DNA from: Pseudorhizobium xiangyangii
GTDB taxonomy: Bacteria > Pseudomonadota > Alphaproteobacteria > Rhizobiales > Rhizobiaceae
Direction of reading: 5' to 3'
Assembly: GCF_020531965.1 (NCBI RefSeq)
Contig: NZ_JAJAWH010000021.1
Span: 1-64,000 of the forward strand
DNA: 64,000 bases
A program made the translations under genes and the position numbers. The notes under the pieces are model-generated. The model was not told the DNA's origin. It saw nothing but the letters and a program-made list of their open reading frames with translations, and ran no database searches. This document shows positions 7,150-17,585 of the stretch, piece after piece; the stretch's first letter is position 1; the number at the start of each line of letters is the position of its first letter.

Positions 7150-8883
7150 CTATGCGATGTTCCCGTTGAAGATCTCCTGCCATGCCTCATAGGCAGAGAG
7201 AACGGTCTCCATCTGTGCCGTGTGGCCGGTGATGAAATCGTCGCCGTAGATGGTCTCGTCCGGATATTCAGTGATCAGCGTCAGCGGCACTGTGTGACGG
7301 TCATAGACCGAAGACAAGCAGGGGAACCCGTTGATGACGCGGTAGCCCGTTTCACCAGCATGAACTTCATAGAGCGTGATCTGCCGGTCGTTGTAGGCCA
7401 ACAGCCCGGGAATTGCACCCAGGTGACGCGTCACGCGATCCAGCATAGCTTCGGCCTGTTCCGACCAGCCGTCGTGATGGCGCATCACCAGGAAGAAGCC
7501 CTTCGGCAATGTCCACATCGCGAAATTGCGCGGCACATAGCCGGAAAGCGGGCGGGTCCATTCGTGCGAGGGATAGCCGTGCAGGTTCACATGCAACTTG
7601 GCGTCGCTGATCTCCTGCGCCTTGAAGCGGATGTCCTTCTCATTGAGATGCTCTCCGGCATTTTCATGCGTCCGGTATTCGAGGTCGTCACCGAGTGCAG
7701 TGTAGCGGGCGGCATGGTGCATGTGGCGCGGGTTATCAATGCGCAGACGCTGATGCAGGGCATAACCGTCCGGGTTTTCGAGCGGCGAGATCGTGAAATG
7801 TGCGTTCGGCCGCTCCCTCAGTCTGCGGGCGGCGCGTATGGCACCGACAATGCCGGTCGTCTCGTTCGGATGCTGACCACCGCTGATCATCACCGCCGCA
7901 TCGCTGCCAGCGACATAGCACGCCGCAACCTTGCGGCCTGACCGCGACCGTGCGTCGAATTCCTTGCCACCGATATCGGTAAGAAGCCTGACCATCTGGC
8001 TCGCTGCCGGAGCTTCACTCGCGGTGTCGATTGCCTGATCACCGCCATCGAGGAAAGCGGTGGTAAGCGGCCGCGTCTCGATACGAACCGAGATCTCGCC
8101 TTCACTTTTGACGATTTCAGGAACGATCTGGCCGGGTTTCAGGCCACGGTCGCCCAGTGGCCGACCAGACTTCTTCTGGAAGAACTCCAGGAGCGAGAAA
8201 TAGAAATCCTCGTGCAAAGCCTCACGCAGACTGACGACTTCATCGCCGACGGCAAGCGGCAAGTCTTCGGCCGGATGCACGACGCAGATATTAAGTTCCT
8301 CGAAATACGGTTCCTGCGTACCCCAGTCTTGATCGGCAACCGCCTGGATGGCAGCGCCGAAAAGGCACTCGTAATCCGTTTCCAGGCGTTCGCCGATATC
8401 GTCGCCTTGAAGCCGGAACCAGCCCGTTGGAGATACATTCATCTCCCCGACGATATCCGCATGGAGGCGGTTGGGAGCAAACACCTTCAGGGTCTCGGTC
8501 CTGCCCGCGCGCGTCAGCGTTACATCATAGAAAAATGCGCCGTCCTCGCGTGGAACGAAAGCAATCCCTGCATCACCGACCAGCGCCGCCAGCGGATAGG
8601 CCTCCAGCCGGAAGCGATTGGAAGGCGCATTGGCATGCACCGGATAACGAACCTCGATCGCTTCTACGCCAACAAGGTCAATCTCTTCGAGAAAGACGAA
8701 AAGGAGCGGCTTGTAGGCGCTGCGGATGTGAGCGGACACACCCTTTTCCCGAAGGCGCCGCTCGGCTTCACGGCGGCTCTTGGCATCATCGAAAGTCCAT
8801 GCCTCGAAGTGCTGACCCGGGACAGCGCGCGCGACCAGTTGATCGAGGCTGCGCTCGAACGACTTCTCATAGATCAATGTCAT
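7150..8883 (-). CDS. M14-family zinc carboxypeptidase-like protein
   Basis: 577 residues. A 290-residue N-terminal region of no recognised family precedes an M14 domain at about 310-560. Zinc ligands fit H338 and E341 in GGQHPNETTG and H435 in HVNLHGYPSH; the general base is probably E539 in LITEYPDE. M14 enzymes remove C-terminal residues or side-chain-linked amino acids from peptides. It is the last gene of the pxp/ABC operon, six bases after the permease gene, and has no signal peptide, so it should act in the cytosol on imported peptides. A role in trimming peptides to release a lactam or pyroglutamyl residue for the Pxp enzymes is inference. Confidence 0.75.
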   Translation of the reverse strand: MTLIYEKSFERSLDQLVARAVPGQHFEAWTFDDAKSRREAERRLREKGVSAHIRSAYKPLLFVFLEEIDLVGVEAIEVRYPVHANAPSNRFRLEAYPLAALVGDAGIAFVPREDGAFFYDVTLTRAGRTETLKVFAPNRLHADIVGEMNVSPTGWFRLQGDDIGERLETDYECLFGAAIQAVADQDWGTQEPYFEELNICVVHPAEDLPLAVGDEVVSLREALHEDFYFSLLEFFQKKSGRPLGDRGLKPGQIVPEIVKSEGEISVRIETRPLTTAFLDGGDQAIDTASEAPAASQMVRLLTDIGGKEFDARSRSGRKVAACYVAGSDAAVMISGGQHPNETTGIVGAIRAARRLRERPNAHFTISPLENPDGYALHQRLRIDNPRHMHHAARYTALGDDLEYRTHENAGEHLNEKDIRFKAQEISDAKLHVNLHGYPSHEWTRPLSGYVPRNFAMWTLPKGFFLVMRHHDGWSEQAEAMLDRVTRHLGAIPGLLAYNDRQITLYEVHAGETGYRVINGFPCLSSVYDRHTVPLTLITEYPDETIYGDDFITGHTAQMETVLSAYEAWQEIFNGNIA

Positions 8884-8888
8884 GCAGA

Positions 8889-9737
8889 TTACCTTGAGGT
8901 TCTACCGGTTGGGTCGAGGCTGTCGCGCAACCAATCGCCGAGAAGGTTGAGGCCGAGCACCGTCAGCAGGATCGCAATTCCAGGGAAAACGCTGACCCAC
9001 CAGGCGGTCTGCAGATAGGTGCGGCCGTCGGCCAGCATGCCGCCCCAGCTTGGGATCGTCGGATCGACGCCCATGCCAAGGAAGGTCAGGCTGCTTTCCA
9101 ACAAGATGTTATTGGCGACGTTCAACGTCATCAGCACGATCACCGGGCCGAGCAGGTTGGGCAGAAGGTGCTGGACAATGATGCGCCAGTCCTTCACGCC
9201 GATAGCGCGGGCAGAAAGAATGAACTCACGCTCACGCAGCGTCAGTACCGAACCGCGCACAAGGCGGGCATATTGCACCCACTGCGATACGATCAAGAGG
9301 ATGATGGTGTTGGTCAGGCTGCCACCGACAATCGCGATGAAGGTAATCGCCAGGAGGATGAAGGGCATTGCCAGCTGAATGTCGGCAAAGCGCATGACCA
9401 GCATGTCCCAGAAACCGCGGTAGTAGCCCGCGACCAGCCCCACCAGCACACCGATCACCACAGCTCCGAGCACGGAGCTTATGCCGACGAGCAGCGAGAT
9501 CTTTCCACCCGCCACCACCCGCGCCAGGACATCACGACCGAGGGGATCGGTGCCGAAAGGATGGGCGGCACTGGCAAACGGTTTCGCAAGGCGAGCCATC
9601 AGGTCGATCTTGTCGGCGCCACCGGGAAACAGCAGGTCGGAAAACAGAACCGCAAGGCAGATGACAGTGGTCAGAAACGCGCCGAGAATGAATTCGAGGC
9701 TTCTGAAGCGCGATACGCGTGAGGTACTTGCAGTCAT
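8889..9737 (-). CDS. Peptide ABC transporter permease, DppC type
   Basis: 282 residues with a cytoplasmic N-terminus, one early membrane helix, and the DppC/OppC domain order. Visible marks are FGTDPLGRDVLARVVAGG before the transmembrane core and the EAA-like loop ILSARAIGVKDWRIIVQHLLPN that docks on the ATPase. It pairs with the DppB-type permease encoded five bases upstream to form the inner-membrane channel. Membership in the pxp operon suggests small peptides or amino-acid conjugates as cargo. An upstream GGAG supports the ATG start. Confidence 0.9.
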   Translation of the reverse strand: MTASTSRVSRFRSLEFILGAFLTTVICLAVLFSDLLFPGGADKIDLMARLAKPFASAAHPFGTDPLGRDVLARVVAGGKISLLVGISSVLGAVVIGVLVGLVAGYYRGFWDMLVMRFADIQLAMPFILLAITFIAIVGGSLTNTIILLIVSQWVQYARLVRGSVLTLREREFILSARAIGVKDWRIIVQHLLPNLLGPVIVLMTLNVANNILLESSLTFLGMGVDPTIPSWGGMLADGRTYLQTAWWVSVFPGIAILLTVLGLNLLGDWLRDSLDPTGRTSR

Positions 9738-9742
9738 GGCGA

Positions 9743-10666
9743 TTACTCCGTGCGAATGCGCGGATCGATCAGCCCGTAGGCAATATCGACCAGAAGGTTT
9801 ATGCCGACGATCATCAGCGAAAGAACGGTAATCACGCCCTGAAGAACGGGAAAGTCACGCGCGCCAACGGCGTCGAATGCAAGCGTGCCGAGACCCGGCC
9901 AGTTGAACACCCTTTCGATAACCACAATGCCGCCCAGCAGCCCACCGAACTGGATACCGAAATAGGTGATCAGCGGGATCGCGCAGTTACGCAGGGCATG
10001 TTTGTAGAGGACCTTGCTTTCACTCAGGCCTTTGGCGCGGGCTACCATGATGTATTGCGACTGCAAGGTTTCCAGCATCGAGGTGCGGACAAGCCGCACA
10101 TTGGTGGCAGTAAGAATGACGCCCATGGTGACGGCCGGCATGATGTAGCTGGAAAAGCCGCCCATGCCGCTCGGCGGCAAAAGGCCGAGCGTGATGGAAA
10201 ACAGCAGAACCAGCATCGTGGCGAGCCAGAAATTCGGGAAGGAGAGGCCAACGAGCGACAGGATGCGGATAAGCTGATCAGCCCATTTGCCGCGAGCCGT
10301 CGCCGCCTTGATGCCCAGCGGGATAGACAGCACGATCGAGACCGCAATCGAGACGAAGGCCAGTAGCAGCGTTGCGGGAAGCGCCTGTGCGATCAGGCCC
10401 GTCACCGGGGCGTTTCCGGTGAAACTGCGCCCGAGATCCAACGTCACAAGCCCCTTGAGGAAGGTCAGGTACTGCTCCAGGAACGGCTTGTCGACACCCA
10501 GCGCCTGACGAATGCGCGCCAGGTCATCTTCGGTCATACTGCCTCCCCCCTGGAACATCGTTACCGCCGGATCGCCGGTAAGACGGATCGCGAACGACAC
10601 AAGGAGGGTGATGGCAATCACAACGAAAATCGCCTGAAGCAATCGTTTGATGAGGAAAGTGGCCAC
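9743..10666 (-). CDS. Peptide ABC transporter permease, DppB type
   Basis: 307 residues with six predicted membrane helices, the family N-terminus MATFLIKRLLQAIFVV, the periplasmic loop with LARIRQALGVDKPFLEQYLTF, and the EAA loop YIMVARAKGLSESKVLYKHALRN. This is the first permease of a Dpp/Opp-type importer. The binding protein gene ends about 60 bases upstream and the DppC-type partner starts five bases downstream. The gap after the binding protein gene contains a GC-rich inverted stretch around 10690-10712 that may reduce read-through or shield the abundant binding-protein mRNA. Confidence 0.9.
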   Translation of the reverse strand: MATFLIKRLLQAIFVVIAITLLVSFAIRLTGDPAVTMFQGGGSMTEDDLARIRQALGVDKPFLEQYLTFLKGLVTLDLGRSFTGNAPVTGLIAQALPATLLLAFVSIAVSIVLSIPLGIKAATARGKWADQLIRILSLVGLSFPNFWLATMLVLLFSITLGLLPPSGMGGFSSYIMPAVTMGVILTATNVRLVRTSMLETLQSQYIMVARAKGLSESKVLYKHALRNCAIPLITYFGIQFGGLLGGIVVIERVFNWPGLGTLAFDAVGARDFPVLQGVITVLSLMIVGINLLVDIAYGLIDPRIRTE

Positions 10667-10728
10667 GTATTTGCCCCTGAAGCGGTAAAGGAAGCGCCGC
10701 CGCGATACGCGGCGGCGCCCGGTGTAAA

Positions 10729-12264
10729 TTACTCGAACGTAACGCCCGTGAACTTCATGCGGTTGTCGGGAGCGGGTTCGAAGCCCTTGACGCGCTTGCT
10801 GATGCCGAAGATCGCCTTGGTGTTGTAGAGCGGCATTTCCAGAGCACGATCGGCCGCATAGACAGCGATCTCACGAAGGATCTTCTCCCGCTCGGCACGG
10901 TCGGTCAGCGGACGCTGCGATTCCAGCAGCTTGTCCAGCGTCTCATCCTTGTCATACGGGTTCCAGCGCTCGCCGGAATGATACATCGCGTAAGCGGTGT
11001 TGTCGTAGTCGAAGGTCCAGCCGCCCCACTTCTGCTGGAACATCGCGCCGGTCTTGCCCTGCGGGATGATATCGTTCAGCAGGACGTTGGTTTCGTAAGG
11101 CTTGATCGTTGCAGTGATTCCGACAGCTTGAAGATAGCTGGCAACGATCTGCGCAACTTCGTTCATCGTCGTGTCATTGCCACGAACGTCGATCTGCACA
11201 GCCGCGCCGGGCTCGACGCCGGCTTCTTCGAGCAACTTCTTTGCACCTTCCGGGTCGAAAGGCAGCGGCTTCAGTTCAGGATCGTACCCAAAGGACAACT
11301 CACCCTGGAAGGACGCGATCTCCGTGGCCTGACCGGCCAGGAGAGACTGCACGATGGTTGCGCGGTCAACCGCCATAGTCAGGGCCTTGCGCACCCTCGG
11401 GTCGGCAGTGATGCCGTCACGGGTGTTAAAGCGTAGCGCATCGACCGTCGGGCCAGGTACGGAAACGACCTCCAGGTTGGCGTCGCCCTCGATCACCGGC
11501 AACATGCCGATCGGAATGGTGGGCGGGATCACGAGATCCACGCGGCCGGCCTGAAGTTCCGCGACGGCAGTCGCAGGCTCACTGATGAACCGGTATTCCA
11601 ATTCCGAGAGCTTCGGTGCTCCGGCCCAGTAGTCCGGGTTGGCTTCGAGCTTGATGTCGACCTTTGGCGTATAGGACACGAACTTGAACGCGCCGGTACC
11701 GACAGGATTGGTATTGAAGTTGTCCTCACCCTTTTCCTGGATGTACTTCGGCGGCACGATCATCGCGCCATAGCCGGCCAGCTTGGTCAGGAGAACAGGA
11801 TCTGGAGCCTGAAGCTTCATGTCGATGGTGAAGTCGTCGATGATCTCCACGCTTTCGATCGCCGTGTAATTGGAGCGCTGCGGACCCTTGGCACCCTCGT
11901 CGCCCAGCAGGCGTTCGAAGGTGAACTTGACAGCCGCAGCGTCGAAAGGCTCGCCGTTATGGAACTTGACGTTCTGGCGCAGCTTGAAGCGGATACGCTT
12001 GCCTTCGTCCAGCTCTTCCCAGCTTTCAGCAAGTCCCGGAACAAGCTTGAGATCGGGGCCGCGATAGGTCAGGCCATCGAAGATATTGGTGGCAACGGCC
12101 GCCCACTGGACAAGGAAAGTGTCGACCGGATCCCAGCTGCCCGGATCCTGCGGCGACGACACTGTGAGCTTGCCGGCGGCGAAAGCGGGTGCTGCCGTAA
12201 GAGCAGTGCCCGACAGGGCGAGCGCCATGACGGTCGCTGCCATTCCCCTTTTGAACGTTGTCAT
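10729..12264 (-). CDS. Periplasmic peptide-binding protein, DppA/SBP family 5
   Basis: 511 residues. A Sec signal peptide covers about residues 1-30 (GMAATVMALALSGTALTAAPAFAAG), then mature family-5 solute-binding protein sequence: SSPQDPGSWDPVDTFLVQW, GLAESWEELDEGKRIRFKLRQNVKFHNGEPF, and a C-terminal GFEPAPDNRMKFTGV. It captures ligand for the DppB/DppC-type permeases encoded downstream. SBP family 5 members bind di- and oligopeptides but also glutathione, opines and sugars, so the ligand is open; linkage to Pxp enzymes favours a pyroglutamyl- or lactam-containing compound. It is preceded by the dual ATPase gene after a 43-base gap. Confidence 0.9.
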   Translation of the reverse strand: MTTFKRGMAATVMALALSGTALTAAPAFAAGKLTVSSPQDPGSWDPVDTFLVQWAAVATNIFDGLTYRGPDLKLVPGLAESWEELDEGKRIRFKLRQNVKFHNGEPFDAAAVKFTFERLLGDEGAKGPQRSNYTAIESVEIIDDFTIDMKLQAPDPVLLTKLAGYGAMIVPPKYIQEKGEDNFNTNPVGTGAFKFVSYTPKVDIKLEANPDYWAGAPKLSELEYRFISEPATAVAELQAGRVDLVIPPTIPIGMLPVIEGDANLEVVSVPGPTVDALRFNTRDGITADPRVRKALTMAVDRATIVQSLLAGQATEIASFQGELSFGYDPELKPLPFDPEGAKKLLEEAGVEPGAAVQIDVRGNDTTMNEVAQIVASYLQAVGITATIKPYETNVLLNDIIPQGKTGAMFQQKWGGWTFDYDNTAYAMYHSGERWNPYDKDETLDKLLESQRPLTDRAEREKILREIAVYAADRALEMPLYNTKAIFGISKRVKGFEPAPDNRMKFTGVTFE

Positions 12265-12307
12265 TTACCTGTTCCTCTTCAGCTTCTTGCGGTTTTTTCG
12301 CGAGTAT

Positions 12308-14149
12308 TCAGGCGCTCTTCGCGACGAAGTGGCCTGGATTGATTTCCTCGTGCGTGAGGATGGCGGGCTCGTCGCCGACGCGACGGACCGGATTGGGGAT
12401 TTCGCCCTCGATCATTGCCGTCTGGCGGACCGCCGTCGGATCGGCAACCGGCACGGCGGACAGAAGGCGGCGTGTGTAGTCATGGCCCGGCGTCTCGAAC
12501 ACCTGCCGACGCGAGCCCATTTCCATGATCTGCCCAAGATAGAGGACGGCAACCCGGTGGCTCATCTTCTCCACCACGGCCATGTCGTGACTGATGAACA
12601 GATAGGCGAGCCCACGCTCCGCCTGCAGGTCCATGAAGAGATTGATGATCTGCGCCTGGATCGACACATCGAGCGCCGACAGCGCTTCATCTGCGATGAT
12701 TAGCTTGGGGTCGGAGGCAAGCGCGCGGGCAATGCAAACCCGCTGGCGCTGGCCGCCGGAAAACTCGTGCGGGTAACGCTCGGCATAAGCGGATGTCAGA
12801 CCGACACGCTCCAGCAACTCGTCGACGCGCCGGCGAACCGCCTTGCGGTCGGATATCAGGCCATGCGTGTTGATCGGTTCAGCAATCGAAAAACCAACCG
12901 TCTTTCGCGGATCGAGCGAAGCGAACGGATCCTGGAAGATGTACTGCACTTGCTGGCGCATACGGAACCGCTCGGCTGCCGACATGGAGGAATAGGTGCG
13001 GCCGTTGAAGGCAATCTCGCCCGACATCGCCGACTGCAGCTGCTGGATCGTGCGCCCGATGGTCGATTTGCCGGACCCGGATTCACCGACCAGCGCCAGC
13101 GTCTCGCCCGGGTGGATATCGAAGCTGACCTTTTGCACGGCACTACAGCGATGCGTAGCCTTGCCGAAAAGGTTCTTGCGGATGTCGAAGCGGACGAACA
13201 GGTCCTTCACCGACAAAAGCGGCTTCGCGTCGTATTTCGCCGTGTCCTGAACGCGTTCCTCACCGACCACGGTGGGCTCGCCGTCCTGCAACACGGTCAG
13301 TGGCATGCGCTTTGGAAACTCTTCGCCAGTCATGCTGCCCAGACGCGGCACAGAGGAAAGAAGCGTGCGGGTGTAGGGATGCTGCGGGTTGGCAAAAATC
13401 TCCTTGACCGGACCTTCCTCGACTTTCTTGCCTTTCCACATGACGACAACATGGTCAGCCATCTCCGCAACGACGCCCATGTCGTGGGTGATGAAGACCA
13501 TGCCCATGCCGAGATCCTTCTGCAGATCTCGCATGATGTTCAAAATCTGCGCCTGGATCGTCACGTCGAGTGCCGTGGTCGGCTCATCAGCAATCAGCAG
13601 CTTGGGACGACAGGCAAGCGCCATCGCAATCATAACCCTCTGGCGCATGCCGCCGGAAAGCTGGTGCGGATAACGCGTCAAGAGTTCCGCGGAATCCGGC
13701 AGGCGCACCATGTCGAGCAGCCGGCCGGCCTCCACTGTAGCGGCACTCTTGCCCATCTTCTCGTGCAGCATCAGCACTTCGCAGATCTGATCGCCGATCG
13801 TGAAGACCGGATTGAGCGACGTCATCGGCTCCTGGAAGATCATCGCGATCTCCTTGCCGCGGATCGAGCGCATCTCCTTCTGGGAGGCCCTAAGCAGATC
13901 CTTGTCGCCAAACAGGATGCGGCCAGAGGCGAAGTTCGCACCCATCATGTCGGCCAGCCGCATGGTCGACAGCGAGGTCACCGACTTACCGGAACCGGAT
14001 TCGCCGACGATTGCCACCGTCTTGCCAGCCTCGACCGAAAAGGACAGGTCGTCGACGACGCGGCTCGAACCGAATTCGACGCTCAGTCCTTCTACCGACA
14101 GTAGCGGCTTCCTGGCTTGCACAGGGCGGTCGTCCATCGGGATGTTCAT
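12308..14149 (-). CDS. Fused dual ATP-binding subunit of the peptide ABC transporter (DppD-DppF type)
   Basis: 613 residues made of two complete ABC ATPases. Domain 1 has Walker [12 protein letters not shown], signature LSGGMRQRV and Walker [13 protein letters not shown]. Domain 2 has [20 protein letters not shown] and [12 protein letters not shown]. Both end with the oligopeptide-transporter C-terminal extension ([12 protein letters not shown] and [12 protein letters not shown]). The second Walker B reads DEAL where the first reads DEPT, which is usual in the DppF half. The start codon overlaps the stop of the biotin carboxylase gene by four bases (ATGA), tying import to the Pxp enzymes by translational coupling. 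Confidence 0.92.
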   Translation of the reverse strand: MNIPMDDRPVQARKPLLSVEGLSVEFGSSRVVDDLSFSVEAGKTVAIVGESGSGKSVTSLSTMRLADMMGANFASGRILFGDKDLLRASQKEMRSIRGKEIAMIFQEPMTSLNPVFTIGDQICEVLMLHEKMGKSAATVEAGRLLDMVRLPDSAELLTRYPHQLSGGMRQRVMIAMALACRPKLLIADEPTTALDVTIQAQILNIMRDLQKDLGMGMVFITHDMGVVAEMADHVVVMWKGKKVEEGPVKEIFANPQHPYTRTLLSSVPRLGSMTGEEFPKRMPLTVLQDGEPTVVGEERVQDTAKYDAKPLLSVKDLFVRFDIRKNLFGKATHRCSAVQKVSFDIHPGETLALVGESGSGKSTIGRTIQQLQSAMSGEIAFNGRTYSSMSAAERFRMRQQVQYIFQDPFASLDPRKTVGFSIAEPINTHGLISDRKAVRRRVDELLERVGLTSAYAERYPHEFSGGQRQRVCIARALASDPKLIIADEALSALDVSIQAQIINLFMDLQAERGLAYLFISHDMAVVEKMSHRVAVLYLGQIMEMGSRRQVFETPGHDYTRRLLSAVPVADPTAVRQTAMIEGEIPNPVRRVGDEPAILTHEEINPGHFVAKSA

Positions 14150-15927
14150 GTCGGCGTCTCCGGCTTGGGCATTGGCACGGTGATGGTCTTGGCAGCACTG
14201 CTCGGCTCGATGCGGGCAATGACTGCACCGGCGGTCTGCGAGGACCCCGCGGCGGCCAGGATGGTGATGGTACCGGCCACCGGCGCGGTTACCGCCGTCT
14301 CCATCTTCATCACATCCATAATTGCCAGAATTTCATTCTTTTCTACAATAGCGCCATCTGAAACATTCCAGTGAACGAGCAGGCCGGGAACCGGCGCAAT
14401 CACGGCGCCTGCATCGTTATCGGCATCGCCGGCTTTCGACTGTGAAACCTGTCCCGGCATCTGGCCGAGCAGCCGCAGGAAGGCATCGGGAATTCCGAGC
14501 TGGACGCGCTTTCCGTCAATCTCCACATGGCCACGCAGCAGGCCGGTTCCGGCTGCGGGCAGAGGGCGCGCCGCCGCTTCCAGCGTTTCGGCAAAATCAG
14601 TCTCGATCCAACGCGTGTGCACCCGAAAATCCGTGCCGGCAAAGTCGGCATGTTCGATTGCCGCGCGATGGAACGGCAGGACCGAAGGCACGCCCTCGAT
14701 CCGGAATTCGCTCAACGCACGGCGGGCACGGGCGATCGCCTGTTCGCGTGTCGAACCCCAGACGATCAGCTTCGCCGCCAGGGAATCGAACATCGGCGGA
14801 ATGGCAGAACCACCGGAAACACCAGAATCGAGCCGAACACCTGGACCGGACGGCGCAACAAATTCGGTGATCTCGCCGGCCGACGGCAGGAAACCGCGGC
14901 CGGGATCTTCGATGTTGATGCGGAACTCGATCGCATGGCCGCGCGGCTCGGGCGTCTCGGTGATGCTGACAGGGAGGCCTTCGGCAATGCGGAACTGTTC
15001 GATAACGAGGTCGAGACCGGTGGTCTCCTCGGTCACAGGATGTTCGACCTGAAGACGGGTATTGACCTCCAGGAAGGAGATCACGCCGTCGGCGCTCAGC
15101 AGGAATTCCACCGTGCCGGCACCGGTATAACCGGCTTCGGCGCAAATATCGTGCGATGCCGTGTGGATCTTCTGCCGCTGCTCGGTGGAAAGGAAGGGTG
15201 CGGGCGCCTCCTCGACAAGCTTCTGGTTGCGTCGCTGCAGCGAGCAATCACGCGTTCCGACAACCAGAACATTGCCGAGACGGTCCGCCAGCACCTGCGC
15301 CTCTATGTGCCGCGGACGGTCGAGAAACTGCTCGACATAACATTCGCCGCGACCGAAGGCGGCAACTGCTTCACGCGTTGCCGATTCAAAGAGTTCCTCG
15401 ACCTCGTCAAGCTGACGAGCGATCTTGAGCCCACGCCCACCGCCGCCATGGGCTGCCTTGATGGCAATCGGCAAGCCGAATTTGCGGGCGAAGGCCAGGG
15501 CCTCGGCGGGGGAAGAAATCGCGCCGTCACTGCCGGCGACCAGCGGTGCGCCTACCTTCTGGGCAATGCTGCGTGCCTTGAGCTTGTCGCCCAGCGATTC
15601 TATGACCTTGGGATCCGGACCGATCCAGGTCAGACCTGCATCGATCACCGCCTGCGCAAACTCGGCGCGCTCCGACAGGAAACCGTACCCGGGATGAACG
15701 GCATCGGCACCGGAGCATTTCGCAACGGCAATGAGCCTGCCTATATCGAGATAGGTTTCCTTGGCAGTGGCACCATTCAGGGAAAAAGCTTCATCAGCCT
15801 GCGCGACAAACATCGCATCGGCATCGGCATCGGCGTAAACCGCGACCGATGCGAGGCCATAGTCCTTGCAGGCCCGGATGATCCGCACCGCGATTTCGCC
15901 GCGGTTTGCAATCAGAACCTTCTTCAT
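14146..15927 (-). CDS. Biotin carboxylase fused to a biotinyl carrier domain
   Basis: 593 residues. A biotin carboxylase domain fills about 1-445, with [20 protein letters not shown] at the start, the glycine-rich loop GGGGRGLK and the active-site segment [17 protein letters not shown] linker leads to a biotinyl domain whose acceptor is Lys541 in DVMKMETAV. The layout matches acyl-CoA carboxylase alpha subunits, but no carboxyltransferase beta gene is present. Its partners in the operon are the AHS1-AHS2 (PxpB-PxpC) protein and PxpA. AHS1 and AHS2 also form the carboxyltransferase domain of urea carboxylase, so I infer carboxylation of an amide or lactam, not of an acyl-CoA. It overlaps both neighbours by four bases. 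Confidence 0.88.
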   Translation of the reverse strand: MKKVLIANRGEIAVRIIRACKDYGLASVAVYADADADAMFVAQADEAFSLNGATAKETYLDIGRLIAVAKCSGADAVHPGYGFLSERAEFAQAVIDAGLTWIGPDPKVIESLGDKLKARSIAQKVGAPLVAGSDGAISSPAEALAFARKFGLPIAIKAAHGGGGRGLKIARQLDEVEELFESATREAVAAFGRGECYVEQFLDRPRHIEAQVLADRLGNVLVVGTRDCSLQRRNQKLVEEAPAPFLSTEQRQKIHTASHDICAEAGYTGAGTVEFLLSADGVISFLEVNTRLQVEHPVTEETTGLDLVIEQFRIAEGLPVSITETPEPRGHAIEFRINIEDPGRGFLPSAGEITEFVAPSGPGVRLDSGVSGGSAIPPMFDSLAAKLIVWGSTREQAIARARRALSEFRIEGVPSVLPFHRAAIEHADFAGTDFRVHTRWIETDFAETLEAAARPLPAAGTGLLRGHVEIDGKRVQLGIPDAFLRLLGQMPGQVSQSKAGDADNDAGAVIAPVPGLLVHWNVSDGAIVEKNEILAIMDVMKMETAVTAPVAGTITILAAAGSSQTAGAVIARIEPSSAAKTITVPMPKPETPT

Positions 15928-17585
15928 GTGCGTTTTCCTGAGATGATGCGAGGAGCAAAGCGGCTGGTCGCATTAAAGCGAATGCGGGCTCCGACGGGTA
16001 TCTGGCCGGCAAGATCGAGATGATGACCGGCGACATTGGCGATGACCGGATAACCGCCGGTCAACGGATGATCAGCGAGAAACAACACGGGCTGGCCGCT
16101 GGCCGGCACCTGCAGCGCCCCGCGTACGGTCGCCTCGCTCGGCAGTTCGTCATGGTTTTCACGCTCTAGCGCCTCGCCGGCGAGACGGATGCCGACTCGA
16201 CTCGACTGCGGCGTCACGTTCCATTCCTGCGCCAGGAAGCTTTCGACTGCTCGTTCGGTAAACCAGTCTGTACGCGGGCCCATGACAACGTCGAGAACGA
16301 CGAGTTCACAGGGTCGCGGCATGTCGAACGCTGGCATTTCTGATACAGAGACAACCGATCCGGCTGGTGCCGGCCTGATAGCGACCCGGTCGCCTTTCGC
16401 CAGTCGTGCGGGGCCGATCTGTGCCAATGTGTCGGTAGCGACGCTACCGAGAACCGGTGCCACCTCGAAACCGCCCCGCAGCGCCAGATAGGAGCGCATG
16501 CCGGCAGACGGCACGCTCAGCGAAACCACGTCGCCGTCATCGAGCGCAATTGCGCTGTGGTGAGGCGCCAAGGTCTTCGAACCGTCGGCAGCGGCAATAA
16601 CGATATCAGCCAAGGCGCCGGTAACGGCTATGACGCCCCGGCCATGCATGCGGAAACTCAGGGCACCGAGCGCGATTTCGAGAGCCGGCACCTCGACGGG
16701 ATTGCCGACAAGGCGATTGGCGGCCTTGCAGCTGGCGCGATCAACGGCGCCAGACATGCTGATACCCTGGCTCGCCTGGCCCATGCGCCCAAGATCCTGG
16801 AACAGGACCGGCAGACCGACGGAAAGGATTTCGATGACAGCAGTACTGCTATTTTCTTTGGCAGAGGCTCCAGCCCCATCGGCTCCACCGACCTTTGCCA
16901 CCGTTGCGATCTCGTAGGCCCTGCCAGCGGACATGTCGCGAAACCGCACACGGTTGCCGGGCTGCAACAAAGAGGCCGGTGTGCGATCGAGATCGAACAT
17001 GGCAAGAGGTGTCGTACCGATCAATTGCCAGCCGCCGGGGCTGGTTTTTGGATAGACTCCGCTGAACTGCCCGGCCAGGCCTACCGAGCCTGCCGGAACC
17101 TGCGTGCGCGGCGATTTGCGGCGCGGAACCGACAAGCGCGGATCACCGCCGGCGAGATAGGCGAACCCCGGCGCAAAACCGGTGAAAGCCACCACATAGT
17201 CGCTTTCGACATGGAGCCGCACAACCTCGTCGGCGCTCATGCCCAGGATCCCGGCAACTTCCACCAGATCCTCTCCGTCATATCGAACCGGGATCTCAAC
17301 CAACGCGCCCGACGCCGCCTTGCGCTCGCCGCCTGCGCGCTCAGTGACGACCTGCACCAGCGCTTCATCGGAAATGGCTGTGGGATCGAAGGAAATCAGG
17401 AGTGTGCGGGCCGCCGGAACGATTTCACGGATACCGTCGACGGGAGCACTCTCCAGCGCGTCGAACAGCGCCAGCGCTTCGCCGAGATCGGCCAATTCCA
17501 CGAGCATCGCATCCGCCCGCACCGGCAGGATACGCATGGATGTATCACGGGAGGGAGAATGCGTGGCGGGTTGCATGATGTTCAC
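15924..17585 (-). CDS. pxpBC: Fused PxpB-PxpC (KipI-KipA, AHS1-AHS2) 5-oxoprolinase-like subunit
   Basis: 553 residues. The N-terminal part, about 16-235, is PxpB/KipI-like, with [20 protein letters not shown] and the [20 protein letters not shown] run. The C-terminal part from about 255 is PxpC/KipA-like, opening [20 protein letters not shown] and carrying [15 protein letters not shown]. In PxpABC enzymes these subunits with PxpA open 5-oxoproline to glutamate using ATP. In urea carboxylase the same two domains form the carboxyltransferase. The true start may be the Met at residue 16 ([11 protein letters not shown]), since the first 15 residues are not family-like. It overlaps pxpA by four bases and is followed directly by the biotin carboxylase gene. 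Confidence 0.9.
   Translation of the reverse strand: MNIMQPATHSPSRDTSMRILPVRADAMLVELADLGEALALFDALESAPVDGIREIVPAARTLLISFDPTAISDEALVQVVTERAGGERKAASGALVEIPVRYDGEDLVEVAGILGMSADEVVRLHVESDYVVAFTGFAPGFAYLAGGDPRLSVPRRKSPRTQVPAGSVGLAGQFSGVYPKTSPGGWQLIGTTPLAMFDLDRTPASLLQPGNRVRFRDMSAGRAYEIATVAKVGGADGAGASAKENSSTAVIEILSVGLPVLFQDLGRMGQASQGISMSGAVDRASCKAANRLVGNPVEVPALEIALGALSFRMHGRGVIAVTGALADIVIAAADGSKTLAPHHSAIALDDGDVVSLSVPSAGMRSYLALRGGFEVAPVLGSVATDTLAQIGPARLAKGDRVAIRPAPAGSVVSVSEMPAFDMPRPCELVVLDVVMGPRTDWFTERAVESFLAQEWNVTPQSSRVGIRLAGEALERENHDELPSEATVRGALQVPASGQPVLFLADHPLTGGYPVIANVAGHHLDLAGQIPVGARIRFNATSRFAPRIISGKRT

Noticed and set aside
12767-14104. 445-residue plus-strand reading frame
   Set aside because: Antisense shadow of the fused ABC ATPase gene, which has clear motifs in its own frame.
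14527-16023. 498-residue plus-strand reading frame
   Set aside because: Antisense shadow of the biotin carboxylase gene; composition and codon pattern do not look like protein.
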